Source: Flavobacterium sp. I3-2
GTDB taxonomy: Bacteria > Bacteroidota > Bacteroidia > Flavobacteriales > Flavobacteriaceae
Length of the DNA: 64,000 nt
Direction of reading: 5' to 3'
Assembly (NCBI RefSeq): GCF_013389595.1
Contig: NZ_CP058306.1
Span: 806,001-870,000 of the forward strand
Part shown: piece after piece, positions 8,663-14,840 of the stretch
Layout of the letters: every line of letters begins with the position of its first letter
Position numbering within the stretch: position 1 is the first letter of the stretch
Program-made: the position numbers and the translations under genes
Notes under the pieces: model-generated
What the model saw: the letters and a program-made list of their open reading frames with translations, nothing else
Databases searched by the model: none
Told to the model about the DNA's origin: nothing

Positions 8663-9571
8663 ATGAACATATTCAGTTTTACGGCTCATTTCGGTTCGGA
8701 GGAAGATTGTCGTTTGCATTTCAAGGAGCAGCGTGATAAGGAAGGGGTTGTCTGCAAGCGATGCGGGGGCACTTCCCATTATTGGTTACAGGGTAAATGG
8801 AGTTATGAATGCAAAGGTTGCCGTTTCCGCACCTCGTTGCGCAGCGGTACGATCATGGAGAGCTCCAAGCTGCCGTTTCTGGTGTGGTACAAAACGATGT
8901 TCCTGATGAGTTGCACAAAAAAGGGATTCTCCACCAACGAACTCCAGAAGCAATTAGGATTGAAGCGTTACGAACCGGTATGGGCGATGGTACACAAACT
9001 CCGCAGGGCGATGGGCAACCGGGATGCAAGGTATACACTGGAAGGGATGATAGAACTGGATGAGGGTTACTTTTCGGTGGCCAGTAAGGAAATCGAGCGA
9101 GGCAAGGGTACACGTGGCCGGGGAGCCGAGGGAAAGCAGAACGTTGCGGTGATGGCCGAAAGCACCCCGTTGGAAGATATCGAAACGGGCAAAAAGGAGA
9201 AGCATGTGCGTTATTTCAAGGCCAGGGTACTGGATAGCCATCAAAGTGAAGGAATCAACGGCGTGGTCAGGGACTGCATGGAGGATGATGCCATCGTATT
9301 TTCGGACAAAAGCACTTCTTACGTTGACATCTCCGATCTGGTGGAATTGCACGTCACCGAGAAATCAGACGCCAAAACCACCAAGGAAACACTCAAATGG
9401 GTGCATATCGCAATCAGTAATGCAAAACGGACATTGCTGGGCAACTACCATAAAATCAAAAGGAAATACTTACAGTTGTATCTCAACGAGTTTATTTACA
9501 AATTAAACAGACGGTATTTTGGAGACAAACTCTTTGACAGACTAGTAATTGCGAATATAACAGGTGCATAA
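8663..9571 (+). CDS. IS1595-family transposase
   Basis: The protein has 302 residues. An N-terminal zinc ribbon (CKRCGG near residue 33 and CKGC near 52) is followed by a helical region and the DDE-type catalytic domain of the IS1595/ISXO2-like group. The first acidic residue is in MIELDEGYF, the second in IVFSDKSTSY, and the C-terminal motif is YLNEFIYKLNRRYFG. The stop codon lies 13 bases inside the right end. The frame is intact, so the enzyme is probably active and can act on both its own right end and the right end of the downstream remnant. Codon use differs strongly from the host genes. Confidence 0.92.
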   Translation: MNIFSFTAHFGSEEDCRLHFKEQRDKEGVVCKRCGGTSHYWLQGKWSYECKGCRFRTSLRSGTIMESSKLPFLVWYKTMFLMSCTKKGFSTNELQKQLGLKRYEPVWAMVHKLRRAMGNRDARYTLEGMIELDEGYFSVASKEIERGKGTRGRGAEGKQNVAVMAESTPLEDIETGKKEKHVRYFKARVLDSHQSEGINGVVRDCMEDDAIVFSDKSTSYVDISDLVELHVTEKSDAKTTKETLKWVHIAISNAKRTLLGNYHKIKRKYLQLYLNEFIYKLNRRYFGDKLFDRLVIANITGA

Positions 9572-9572
9572 A

Positions 9573-9584
9573 CGGATAATCAGA
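9573..9584 (-). repeat. Internal right terminal repeat of the complete IS
   Basis: CGGATAATCAGA, identical to the outer right end at 10962-10973. Two usable right ends mean the IS can move alone or with sul2. Confidence 0.82.
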
Positions 9585-9642
9585 ATCTTTAAACATCCTA
9601 ATTAACTACCTGCGGATTTTAGGTATTATTATAGAAGCCCCC

Positions 9643-10458
9643 ATGAATAAATCGCTCATCATTTTCGGCATCGTCAACATAACCTCGGACAGTTTCTCCG
9701 ATGGAGGCCGGTATCTGGCGCCAGACGCAGCCATTGCGCAGGCGCGTAAGCTGATGGCCGAGGGGGCAGATGTGATCGACCTCGGTCCGGCATCCAGCAA
9801 TCCCGACGCCGCGCCTGTTTCGTCCGACACAGAAATCGCGCGTATCGCGCCGGTGCTGGACGCGCTCAAGGCAGATGGCATTCCCGTCTCGCTCGACAGT
9901 TATCAACCCGCGACGCAAGCCTATGCCTTGTCGCGTGGTGTGGCCTATCTCAATGATATTCGCGGTTTTCCAGACGCTGCGTTCTATCCGCAATTGGCGA
10001 AATCATCTGCCAAACTCGTCGTTATGCATTCGGTGCAAGACGGGCAGGCAGATCGGCGCGAGGCACCCGCTGGCGACATCATGGATCACATTGCGGCGTT
10101 CTTTGACGCGCGCATCGCGGCGCTGACGGGTGCCGGTATCAAACGCAACCGCCTTGTCCTTGATCCCGGCATGGGGTTTTTTCTGGGGGCTGCTCCCGAA
10201 ACCTCGCTCTCGGTGCTGGCGCGGTTCGATGAATTGCGGCTGCGCTTCGATTTGCCGGTGCTTCTGTCTGTTTCGCGCAAATCCTTTCTGCGCGCGCTCA
10301 CAGGCCGTGGTCCGGGGGATGTCGGGGCCGCGACACTCGCTGCAGAGCTTGCCGCCGCCGCAGGTGGAGCTGACTTCATCCGCACACACGAGCCGCGCCC
10401 CTTGCGCGACGGGCTGGCGGTATTGGCGGCGCTGAAAGAAACCGCAAGAATTCGTTAA
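9643..10458 (+). CDS. sul2: Sulfonamide-resistant dihydropteroate synthase Sul2
   Basis: This 271-residue protein begins MNKSLIIFGIVNITSDSFSD and ends LAALKETARIR; I recognise it as Sul2, apparently full length. It performs the folate step joining dihydropterin pyrophosphate to p-aminobenzoate but discriminates against sulfonamides, giving resistance. NITSDSFSDGG is the conserved pterin-binding loop and SVSRKSFLRALTGR the phosphate/pABA site. Composition is about 60% G+C by eye against an AT-rich host, clear evidence of transfer from proteobacterial plasmids. It lies 58 bases downstream of a complete IS1595-family element and its TAA directly abuts a truncated copy of that element. No ISCR2, strA/strB or repC is present. 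Expression could use a promoter in the linker or the IS. Confidence 0.97.
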   Translation: MNKSLIIFGIVNITSDSFSDGGRYLAPDAAIAQARKLMAEGADVIDLGPASSNPDAAPVSSDTEIARIAPVLDALKADGIPVSLDSYQPATQAYALSRGVAYLNDIRGFPDAAFYPQLAKSSAKLVVMHSVQDGQADRREAPAGDIMDHIAAFFDARIAALTGAGIKRNRLVLDPGMGFFLGAAPETSLSVLARFDELRLRFDLPVLLSVSRKSFLRALTGRGPGDVGAATLAAELAAAAGGADFIRTHEPRPLRDGLAVLAALKETARIR

Positions 10459-10960
10459 CTTTTCGGTGGCCAGTAAGGAAATCGAGCGAGGCAAGGGTAC
10501 ACGTGGCCGGGGAGCCGAGGGAAAGCAGAACGTTGCGGTGATGGCCGAAAGCACCCCGTTGGAAGATATCGAAACGGGCAAAAAGGAGAAGCATGTGCGT
10601 TATTTCAAGGCCAGGGTACTGGATAGCCATCAAAGTGAAGGAATCAACGGCGTGGTCAGGGACTGCATGGAGGATGATGCCATCGTATTTTCGGACAAAA
10701 GCACTTCTTACGTTGACATCTCCGATCTGGTGGAATTGCACGTCACCGAGAAATCAGACGCCAAAACCACCAAGGAAACACTCAAATGGGTGCATATCGC
10801 AATCAGTAATGCAAAACGGACATTGCTGGGCAACTACCATAAAATCAAAAGGAAATACTTACAGTTGTATCTCAACGAGTTTATTTACAAATTAAACAGA
10901 CGGTATTTTGGAGACAAACTCTTTGACAGACTAGTAATTGCGAATATAACAGGTGCATAA
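10459..10960 (+). pseudogene. Truncated IS1595-family transposase (C-terminal fragment)
   Basis: Bases 10459-10973 repeat 9070-9584 at a constant offset of 1,389, apparently without differences, and encode about the last 166 residues of the transposase. The zinc ribbon and first catalytic aspartate region are missing, so the product would be inactive. The fragment retains the right terminal repeat. The junction with sul2 falls at the base after its stop codon, where both sequences share TTA/ACTTTT, suggesting join by microhomology. A GTG at 10466 could start a 164-residue peptide but there is no reason to think it is made. Confidence 0.9.
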
Positions 10961-10961
10961 A

Positions 10962-10973
10962 CGGATAATCAGA
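10962..10973 (-). repeat. Right terminal inverted repeat of the compound unit
   Basis: CGGATAATCAGA; pairs with the left end at 8602-8613 and is followed immediately by the second target duplication. Confidence 0.85.
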
Positions 10974-10981
10974 AAAATTTT
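10974..10981. repeat. Target site duplication, right copy (AAAATTTT)
   Basis: Identical to 8594-8601; both copies lie within the interrupted gene. Confidence 0.88.
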
Positions 10982-11380
10982 ACAACTTTTTCCATTTGAT
11001 GTAGTTCCAAGAAAATATTTTTTAAAACATTTCATCATTTCCTTACGAGAGAATGGTGAAGAGTCAATAATCATTTCAGCTAAATTTTCATCGCTCGGTT
11101 TCAAATAAATTGTAAGATTATTTTTATTTAAATCTTCTTTTGGAACTAGATATGTAATATAACCAACATAATCAATTACTACATTATTTTTTAAGCCACG
11201 TAAATCAATTTGAAAAGTTCCATCTTTTTTGGACATGGTTGCAATTGATGAATTTTCAACAAATATAGATGCACTTTCTAAAGGTAACTTTGTATTTGAA
11301 TCAATGATTTTTCCACTCACGACTTGAGCGTTCATCTGAACAAAAAATATAAGAAATAAAAAAAGTGTAATTTTTTGCAT
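10974..11380 (-). pseudogene. 5' part of carboxypeptidase-regulatory-domain protein gene, cut by transposon
   Basis: The start is placed at 11380 because MQKITLFLFLIFFVQMNAQ is a clean signal peptide; an upstream in-frame ATG at 11407 would bury it. After the signal, VVSGKIIDSNTKLPLESASIFVENSSIATMSKKDGTFQI is a CarboxypepD_reg-like beta-sandwich domain (about residues 20-95), common at the N-terminus of exported and TonB-linked Bacteroidota proteins. The frame ends at the sul2 insertion and continues at 8593 downward. The intact product would have been an exported protein of 365 residues of unknown specific role. Confidence 0.86.
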
Positions 11381-11460
11381 ATGAAATGTTTTTCTTCGAA
11401 TATACAAAAAAGTCGAAAGAAAACTCTTCCGACTTAAAGTGATTTTATATTTACTAAAAA

Positions 11461-12777
11461 TTAGTATCTGTAATATTCTGGTTTGAATGGACCTTGAACC
11501 TCAACTCCGATATATGAAGCTTGACCTTCAGATAAAGTTTCTAACTCAACACCTAGTTTAGCTAAGTGTAAAGCAGCAACTTTTTCATCTAAATGTTTTG
11601 GTAACATGTAAACATCATTCTCATAATTAGCCGAATTTTTCCATAATTCAATTTGAGCTAATGTTTGGTTTGTAAATGAATTTGACATTACAAAAGATGG
11701 GTGACCTGTAGCACAACCTAAGTTTACTAAACGCCCTTCAGCTAAAATAATGATGTCGTTTCCGTTTACGTTGTAAATATCAACTTGTGGTTTCACTTCT
11801 TTTTTAGAAGCTCCGTAAGTTGCATTTAACCAAGCCATATCGATTTCATTATCGAAGTGACCGATGTTACAAACTACCGTTTTATCTTTCATTTTCTCGA
11901 AGTGGCGACCAACAACGATATCTTTATTTCCTGTAGTTGTGATGATGATATCCGCATTTCCAACAACCGTATCTAATTTTTTAACTTCGTAACCGTCCAT
12001 TGCAGCTTGTAAAGCACAAATAGGGTCAATTTCTGTAACTGTAACAATAGAACCAGCTCCACGGAAAGAAGCAGCAGTTCCTTTTCCTACGTCACCGTAT
12101 CCACAAACAACCACGCGTTTTCCAGCTAACATTAAATCTGTAGCACGACGAATTGCATCAACTGCAGATTCTTTACATCCGTATTTGTTATCAAATTTAG
12201 ATTTAGTAACCGAATCGTTTACGTTGATTGCAGGCATTGGTAAAGTTCCAGCTTTAACTCTTTCGTATAAACGGTGAACTCCTGTTGTAGTTTCTTCAGA
12301 TAAACCTTTGATTCCAGCAACTAATTCTGGGTAACGGTCAATAACCATATTTGTTAAATCTCCACCATCATCTAAAATCATGTTTAATGGTTGACGGTCT
12401 TCACCGAAGAATAACGTTTGCTCAATACACCAATCAAAAGATTCTTCATCTAAACCTTTCCAAGCATACACTTGAATTCCAGCTTCAGCGATTGCAGCAG
12501 CAGCTTGGTCTTGAGTTGAGAAAATATTACAAGAAGACCAAGTAACCTCAGCTCCTAATGCTTTTAATGTTTCAATTAAAACTGCAGTCTGAATCGTCAT
12601 GTGTAAACATCCTGCAATACGAGCTCCTTTTAAAGGTTGCTCATCTTTATATTCAGCTCTTAAAGCCATTAAACCTGGCATTTCAGCTTCAGCTAATTCA
12701 ATTTCTTTTCTTCCCCAAGCAGCCAAAGAAATATCTTTAACTTTATAAGGTACGTAAGGTATCGTTTCTTTACTCAT
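11461..12777 (-). CDS. ahcY: Adenosylhomocysteinase
   Basis: This 438-residue cytoplasmic enzyme is of normal family length. It hydrolyses S-adenosylhomocysteine to adenosine and homocysteine, recycling the product of methyl transfer. The NAD-binding segment [18 protein letters not shown], the [11 protein letters not shown] stretch, and C-terminal [21 protein letters not shown] plus FKPEYYRY are diagnostic; the final lysine/tyrosine-rich tail reaches into the neighbouring subunit in the tetramer. It is transcribed alone. Its product pathway ties to the AdoMet use by the speD operon elsewhere in the window only indirectly. Confidence 0.97.
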   Translation of the reverse strand: MSKETIPYVPYKVKDISLAAWGRKEIELAEAEMPGLMALRAEYKDEQPLKGARIAGCLHMTIQTAVLIETLKALGAEVTWSSCNIFSTQDQAAAAIAEAGIQVYAWKGLDEESFDWCIEQTLFFGEDRQPLNMILDDGGDLTNMVIDRYPELVAGIKGLSEETTTGVHRLYERVKAGTLPMPAINVNDSVTKSKFDNKYGCKESAVDAIRRATDLMLAGKRVVVCGYGDVGKGTAASFRGAGSIVTVTEIDPICALQAAMDGYEVKKLDTVVGNADIIITTTGNKDIVVGRHFEKMKDKTVVCNIGHFDNEIDMAWLNATYGASKKEVKPQVDIYNVNGNDIIILAEGRLVNLGCATGHPSFVMSNSFTNQTLAQIELWKNSANYENDVYMLPKHLDEKVAALHLAKLGVELETLSEGQASYIGVEVQGPFKPEYYRY

Positions 12778-12875
12778 CGTTTATCGTATATTTGTGTAAA
12801 CAAAATTTACGCAAATTTAGTGAATTACTTTTTAATTGCACTAAATTAGATTCTTAATAAACCGTTAATACACAA

Positions 12876-13514
12876 ATGCCTCTATATAAAAAAATAAATC
12901 TTAACGAAAACACGCAAATTTACGTTTGGAAAATCACTGAAGATTTCGACACTTTGTTTAAAGAAACTCCGCTTAGAGATGTTAGTTTAGCACGATTAGA
13001 AAAAATGCTTTCCAAAACGCATCAATGCGGATTTTTGAGTGTTCGCCATTTATTAAACAAAGCCGGCTATTCTGATTTTGATTTGTTTTATGATGAGAAT
13101 GGCAAACCAAATTTAAAAGACGGAAAGCATATTTCTATTACGCATTCGTTTGAATTTTCGGCAATTATCGTAAGTTCCGAAAATGTAGGAATTGATTTAG
13201 AAATGAATCGCGAAAAAATCATTCGAATTGCAGATAAATTTATCGATTCCGAGTTTGAATTTTTAGATAAAGAGAACAATTACATCGAACATTTAAGTGT
13301 GATTTGGGGCGCAAAAGAAGCTTTGTATAAAATGTGTAATTCTAGAAGTTTGAGTTTTAAGCAAGATATGCATGTACATCAATTTGATTTAAATTCGGAA
13401 ATAGTTACCGCTCACATCGCTTCAGAAAACTTAAATTTCAACCAAAACTTCCGATTACATTTTGAAAGTTTTGAAAATTATACCTTAGTTTACGGATTAG
13501 AAAATAATGAATAA
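12876..13514 (+). CDS. 4'-phosphopantetheinyl transferase superfamily protein
   Basis: This 212-residue protein is of the Sfp-like single-domain pair architecture. The metal-binding motif appears as VGIDLE (about residues 107-112) and the second as WGAKEALYKM (about 148-157), which together bind Mg-CoA. It would transfer phosphopantetheine from CoA to a serine of a carrier protein. No carrier-protein or polyketide gene is adjacent, so the partner is unknown; the holo-ACP synthase function may be for a distant lipid or pigment cluster (for example flexirubin-type pathways in this group), which is inference. Confidence 0.87.
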   Translation: MPLYKKINLNENTQIYVWKITEDFDTLFKETPLRDVSLARLEKMLSKTHQCGFLSVRHLLNKAGYSDFDLFYDENGKPNLKDGKHISITHSFEFSAIIVSSENVGIDLEMNREKIIRIADKFIDSEFEFLDKENNYIEHLSVIWGAKEALYKMCNSRSLSFKQDMHVHQFDLNSEIVTAHIASENLNFNQNFRLHFESFENYTLVYGLENNE

Positions 13515-13546
13515 TTTTATAGAACACATCCATAGGTATTTTTGTC

Positions 13547-13567
13547 ATGCTGAACTTGTTTCAGCAT
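13547..13567. repeat. Small palindrome ATGCTGAA/TTCAGCAT
   Basis: ATGCTGAA and TTCAGCAT form an 8 bp perfect stem in the 90-base gap before arfB. The surrounding GTCATGCTGAAC...CAGCATCTCA wording is familiar as a dispersed intergenic repeat in Bacteroidota, but only one copy is in this window. There is no T-run, so it is not a standard terminator. Confidence 0.5.
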
Positions 13568-13604
13568 CTCACAAGTTTATATTGAATTAGTGAATCTAAC
13601 AACT

Positions 13605-14003
13605 ATGAATAAAACGCAATTACAAACCGAATTAGATTTTAAAGCCGTTCGAAGTTCTGGCGCTGGCGGACAAAACGTAAACAAGGTTTCAACCAAGGTA
13701 ATCTTAAACTGGAATAGTTTAGCGACTTCTGGCTTATCCGAAAACGAAATCATTCGTATCCAAGAAAAATTAGCCAACCGAATAAACAAAGAAGGCATTT
13801 TAATTTTAGAATGCGACGAAACACGAAGCCAGCTTAAAAACAAAGAACTCGTAACTAAGCGTTTTTTCTTTTTGTTAGAAAATGCTTTAGTTGTGGCCAA
13901 AAAACGCATAGCAACTAAAATCCCGAAATCGGTAATCAGAAAAAGATTAAACGATAAAAAAATCAATTCCGAGAAAAAACAAAATAGAAACTTTAAGTTT
14001 TAG
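13605..14003 (+). CDS. arfB: Alternative ribosome-rescue factor / aminoacyl-tRNA hydrolase ArfB (YaeJ)
   Basis: This protein has 132 residues from the ATG at 13605; a GTG 15 bases earlier is possible but the ATG places DFKAVRSSGAGGQNVNK close to the N-terminus as in known ArfB. The GGQ motif hydrolyses peptidyl-tRNA, and the basic C-terminal tail (KRLNDKKINSEKKQNRNFKF) enters the empty mRNA channel, allowing rescue of stalled ribosomes without a stop codon. It lacks the codon-recognition domains of RF1/RF2. A membrane-protein gene follows 4 bases later, suggesting co-transcription. Confidence 0.93.
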   Translation: MNKTQLQTELDFKAVRSSGAGGQNVNKVSTKVILNWNSLATSGLSENEIIRIQEKLANRINKEGILILECDETRSQLKNKELVTKRFFFLLENALVVAKKRIATKIPKSVIRKRLNDKKINSEKKQNRNFKF

Positions 14004-14007
14004 AATA

Positions 14008-14427
14008 ATGAAAAACGACACTAGAATTACTTTTGCTTGGATTGGAACTTTGCTGTTAAGCCCGATTATTATAATACCATTTCTATTAATACATACTGAA
14101 GCTACACGGACTGAAATCAAAGATTTTTTCACTGCTTATTTTTTGTTTGTCATTATTGGAATTTTATTCGCTCTCCCAACTTTATTAGTTCTATTAGCTT
14201 TAAATTACTTTTTCAAAAAACACAACAGTTGGAACAAAATTTCGATAAGTTCACTTGGAACAATTTTTATTTTTTTATCTTTTTTAATGACTGCTCAAAA
14301 TTTTTATTCAGATGTAAAACGATTAATTCTCCCTGGAATTTATTCTATCCTTTTTATAGTTTTAATTTTCTATGTAGATAAAATCAACTTATATAAGCTT
14401 AGAAACAGAATTAAAAATTGGTTTTAA
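14008..14427 (+). CDS. Small membrane protein of unknown function
   Basis: This 139-residue protein has four hydrophobic segments (about 8-28, 40-65, 83-100 and 107-125) and a short basic C-terminus (RNRIKNWF). It begins 4 bases after arfB, so it may be translated from the same message, but no functional link is evident. No family motif is recognised. Confidence 0.7.
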   Translation: MKNDTRITFAWIGTLLLSPIIIIPFLLIHTEATRTEIKDFFTAYFLFVIIGILFALPTLLVLLALNYFFKKHNSWNKISISSLGTIFIFLSFLMTAQNFYSDVKRLILPGIYSILFIVLIFYVDKINLYKLRNRIKNWF

Positions 14428-14447
14428 ACTTTTAAAATAAAAAATCT

Positions 14448-14615
14448 ATGCAACCTTTTTTCAAATACTTAATTATGTTTTTTGTTGTGATTGCACTTGG
14501 TGGAATTGGCGCAATTATCGATTATATTTTAGGTACAGATATTTTTAAATATGTCATGATTCCGATTGCAATATGGATTATTTATTTCAGATTAAGAAAA
14601 GCTAAAAACGCGTAA
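14448..14615 (+). CDS. Very small two-helix membrane protein
   Basis: The frame ATG 14448 to TAA 14615 encodes 55 residues: MQPFFKYLIMFFVVIALGG..., then YILGTDIFKYVMIPIAIWIIYF and a basic end (RLRKAKNA). Two hydrophobic helices and a positive tail give a credible membrane topology. It follows the preceding membrane-protein gene by 20 bases on the same strand. No family assignment is possible. Composition and spacing support a real gene, but chance cannot be excluded at this size. Confidence 0.5.
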   Translation: MQPFFKYLIMFFVVIALGGIGAIIDYILGTDIFKYVMIPIAIWIIYFRLRKAKNA

Positions 14616-14632
14616 GTCAAAATTTACAAGTA

Positions 14633-14665
14633 TTTGTTTTACTTTCAAAAAAAGAACTATATTTG
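14633..14665 (+). promoter_or_regulatory. Bacteroidota-type promoter for the TPP-riboswitch transcript
   Basis: TTTG at 14633-14636 and TATATTTG at 14658-14665 are separated by 21 bases, matching the Bacteroidota -33/-7 consensus. The predicted start is close to 14672, right where the riboswitch begins. Confidence 0.75.
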
Positions 14666-14672
14666 TTGCGTC

Positions 14673-14742
14673 TCAAAGGGGTGCCAATTACGGCTGAGAT
14701 CATACCCAATGAACCTGGGCAGGTAATGCTGCCAAGGGAAAT
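14673..14742 (+). ncRNA. TPP (thiamin pyrophosphate) riboswitch, THI element
   Basis: The conserved THI elements occur in order: GGGGTGCC (14679-14685 region), GGCTGAGAT, ATACCC, GAACCTG, then GGTAATGCTGCC and AGGGAA. CTGAGA and the ACCTG...AATGC segments form the pyrimidine- and pyrophosphate-binding helices. The element lies about 100 bases upstream of a TonB-dependent receptor gene, so outer-membrane import is repressed when cellular TPP is high. Confidence 0.95.
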
Positions 14743-14746
14743 TACA

Positions 14747-14772
14747 GACTTTTCGAGTGCACGCGAAAGGTC
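14747..14772 (+). promoter_or_regulatory. Hairpin in the riboswitch expression platform
   Basis: GACTTTTCG pairs with CGAAAGGTC (one G-U pair) around an 8-base loop, 4 bases after the aptamer. It is followed by GCATTTTACAT rather than a clean T-run, so it may be a weak terminator or part of a translation-control switch. Confidence 0.45.
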
Positions 14773-14840
14773 GCATTTTACATATCAATTTTTAATCAAA
14801 CAAAATAACGCCCCTTTTATTTGTAAAAGTATTTTTACGA

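Larger units (their letters stand above)
8602..9584 (+). mobile_element. Complete IS1595-family insertion sequence (983 bp)
   Basis: The element starts TCTGATTCTCCGC and ends GCACCTG-type sequence read inward from CGGATAATCAGA at 9573-9584. The single transposase gene fills most of it. No target duplication is seen immediately to the right of 9584 because the passenger sul2 segment follows. The family assignment rests on the transposase, the 8 bp duplication and the terminal repeats; the exact named IS cannot be given from sequence reading. Confidence 0.85.
8602..10973 (+). mobile_element. Compound IS1595-family unit carrying sul2
   Basis: The unit is 2,372 bp, bounded by the inverted repeats TCTGATTCTCCG (left) and TCTGATTATCCG (right, read inward; 11 of 12 match) and flanked by an exact 8 bp target duplication. 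It contains a complete IS (8602-9584), a 58 bp linker, sul2 (9643-10458) and a 515 bp 3' remnant of the same IS (10459-10973) in direct orientation. The remnant supplies a functional right end, so one full transposase can mobilise the whole block. Base composition is much richer in G+C than the host, especially in sul2, showing recent acquisition. An exact duplicate of 515 bp inside the unit allows deletion of sul2 by homologous recombination, leaving one IS. Confidence 0.9.

Noticed and set aside
9643..10458. Long open frames antisense to sul2 and to the transposase
   Set aside because: High G+C sequence produces few stops by chance; none of the antisense products resembles a protein and both strands cannot be coding for Sul2.
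9585..10458. Integron cassette or ISCR2 context for sul2
   Set aside because: No attC-like palindrome, no integrase and no ISCR2 transposase or terminus are visible on either side.
8603..10972. Insertion ends placed at CTGATT...AATCAG
   Set aside because: With those ends the 8-base flanks do not match (AAATTTTT against AAAAATTT). Shifting each end by one base gives a perfect AAAATTTT duplication and 12-base terminal repeats.
8602..10973. Classical composite transposon with two complete IS copies flanking sul2
   Set aside because: The right copy lacks its first 468 bases and left inverted repeat, so only the outer ends and one transposase are functional.
13590..13604. GTG start for arfB 15 bases upstream
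   Set aside because: The extra residues MNLTT are not shared by known ArfB starts and ATG at 13605 places the GGQ domain correctly.
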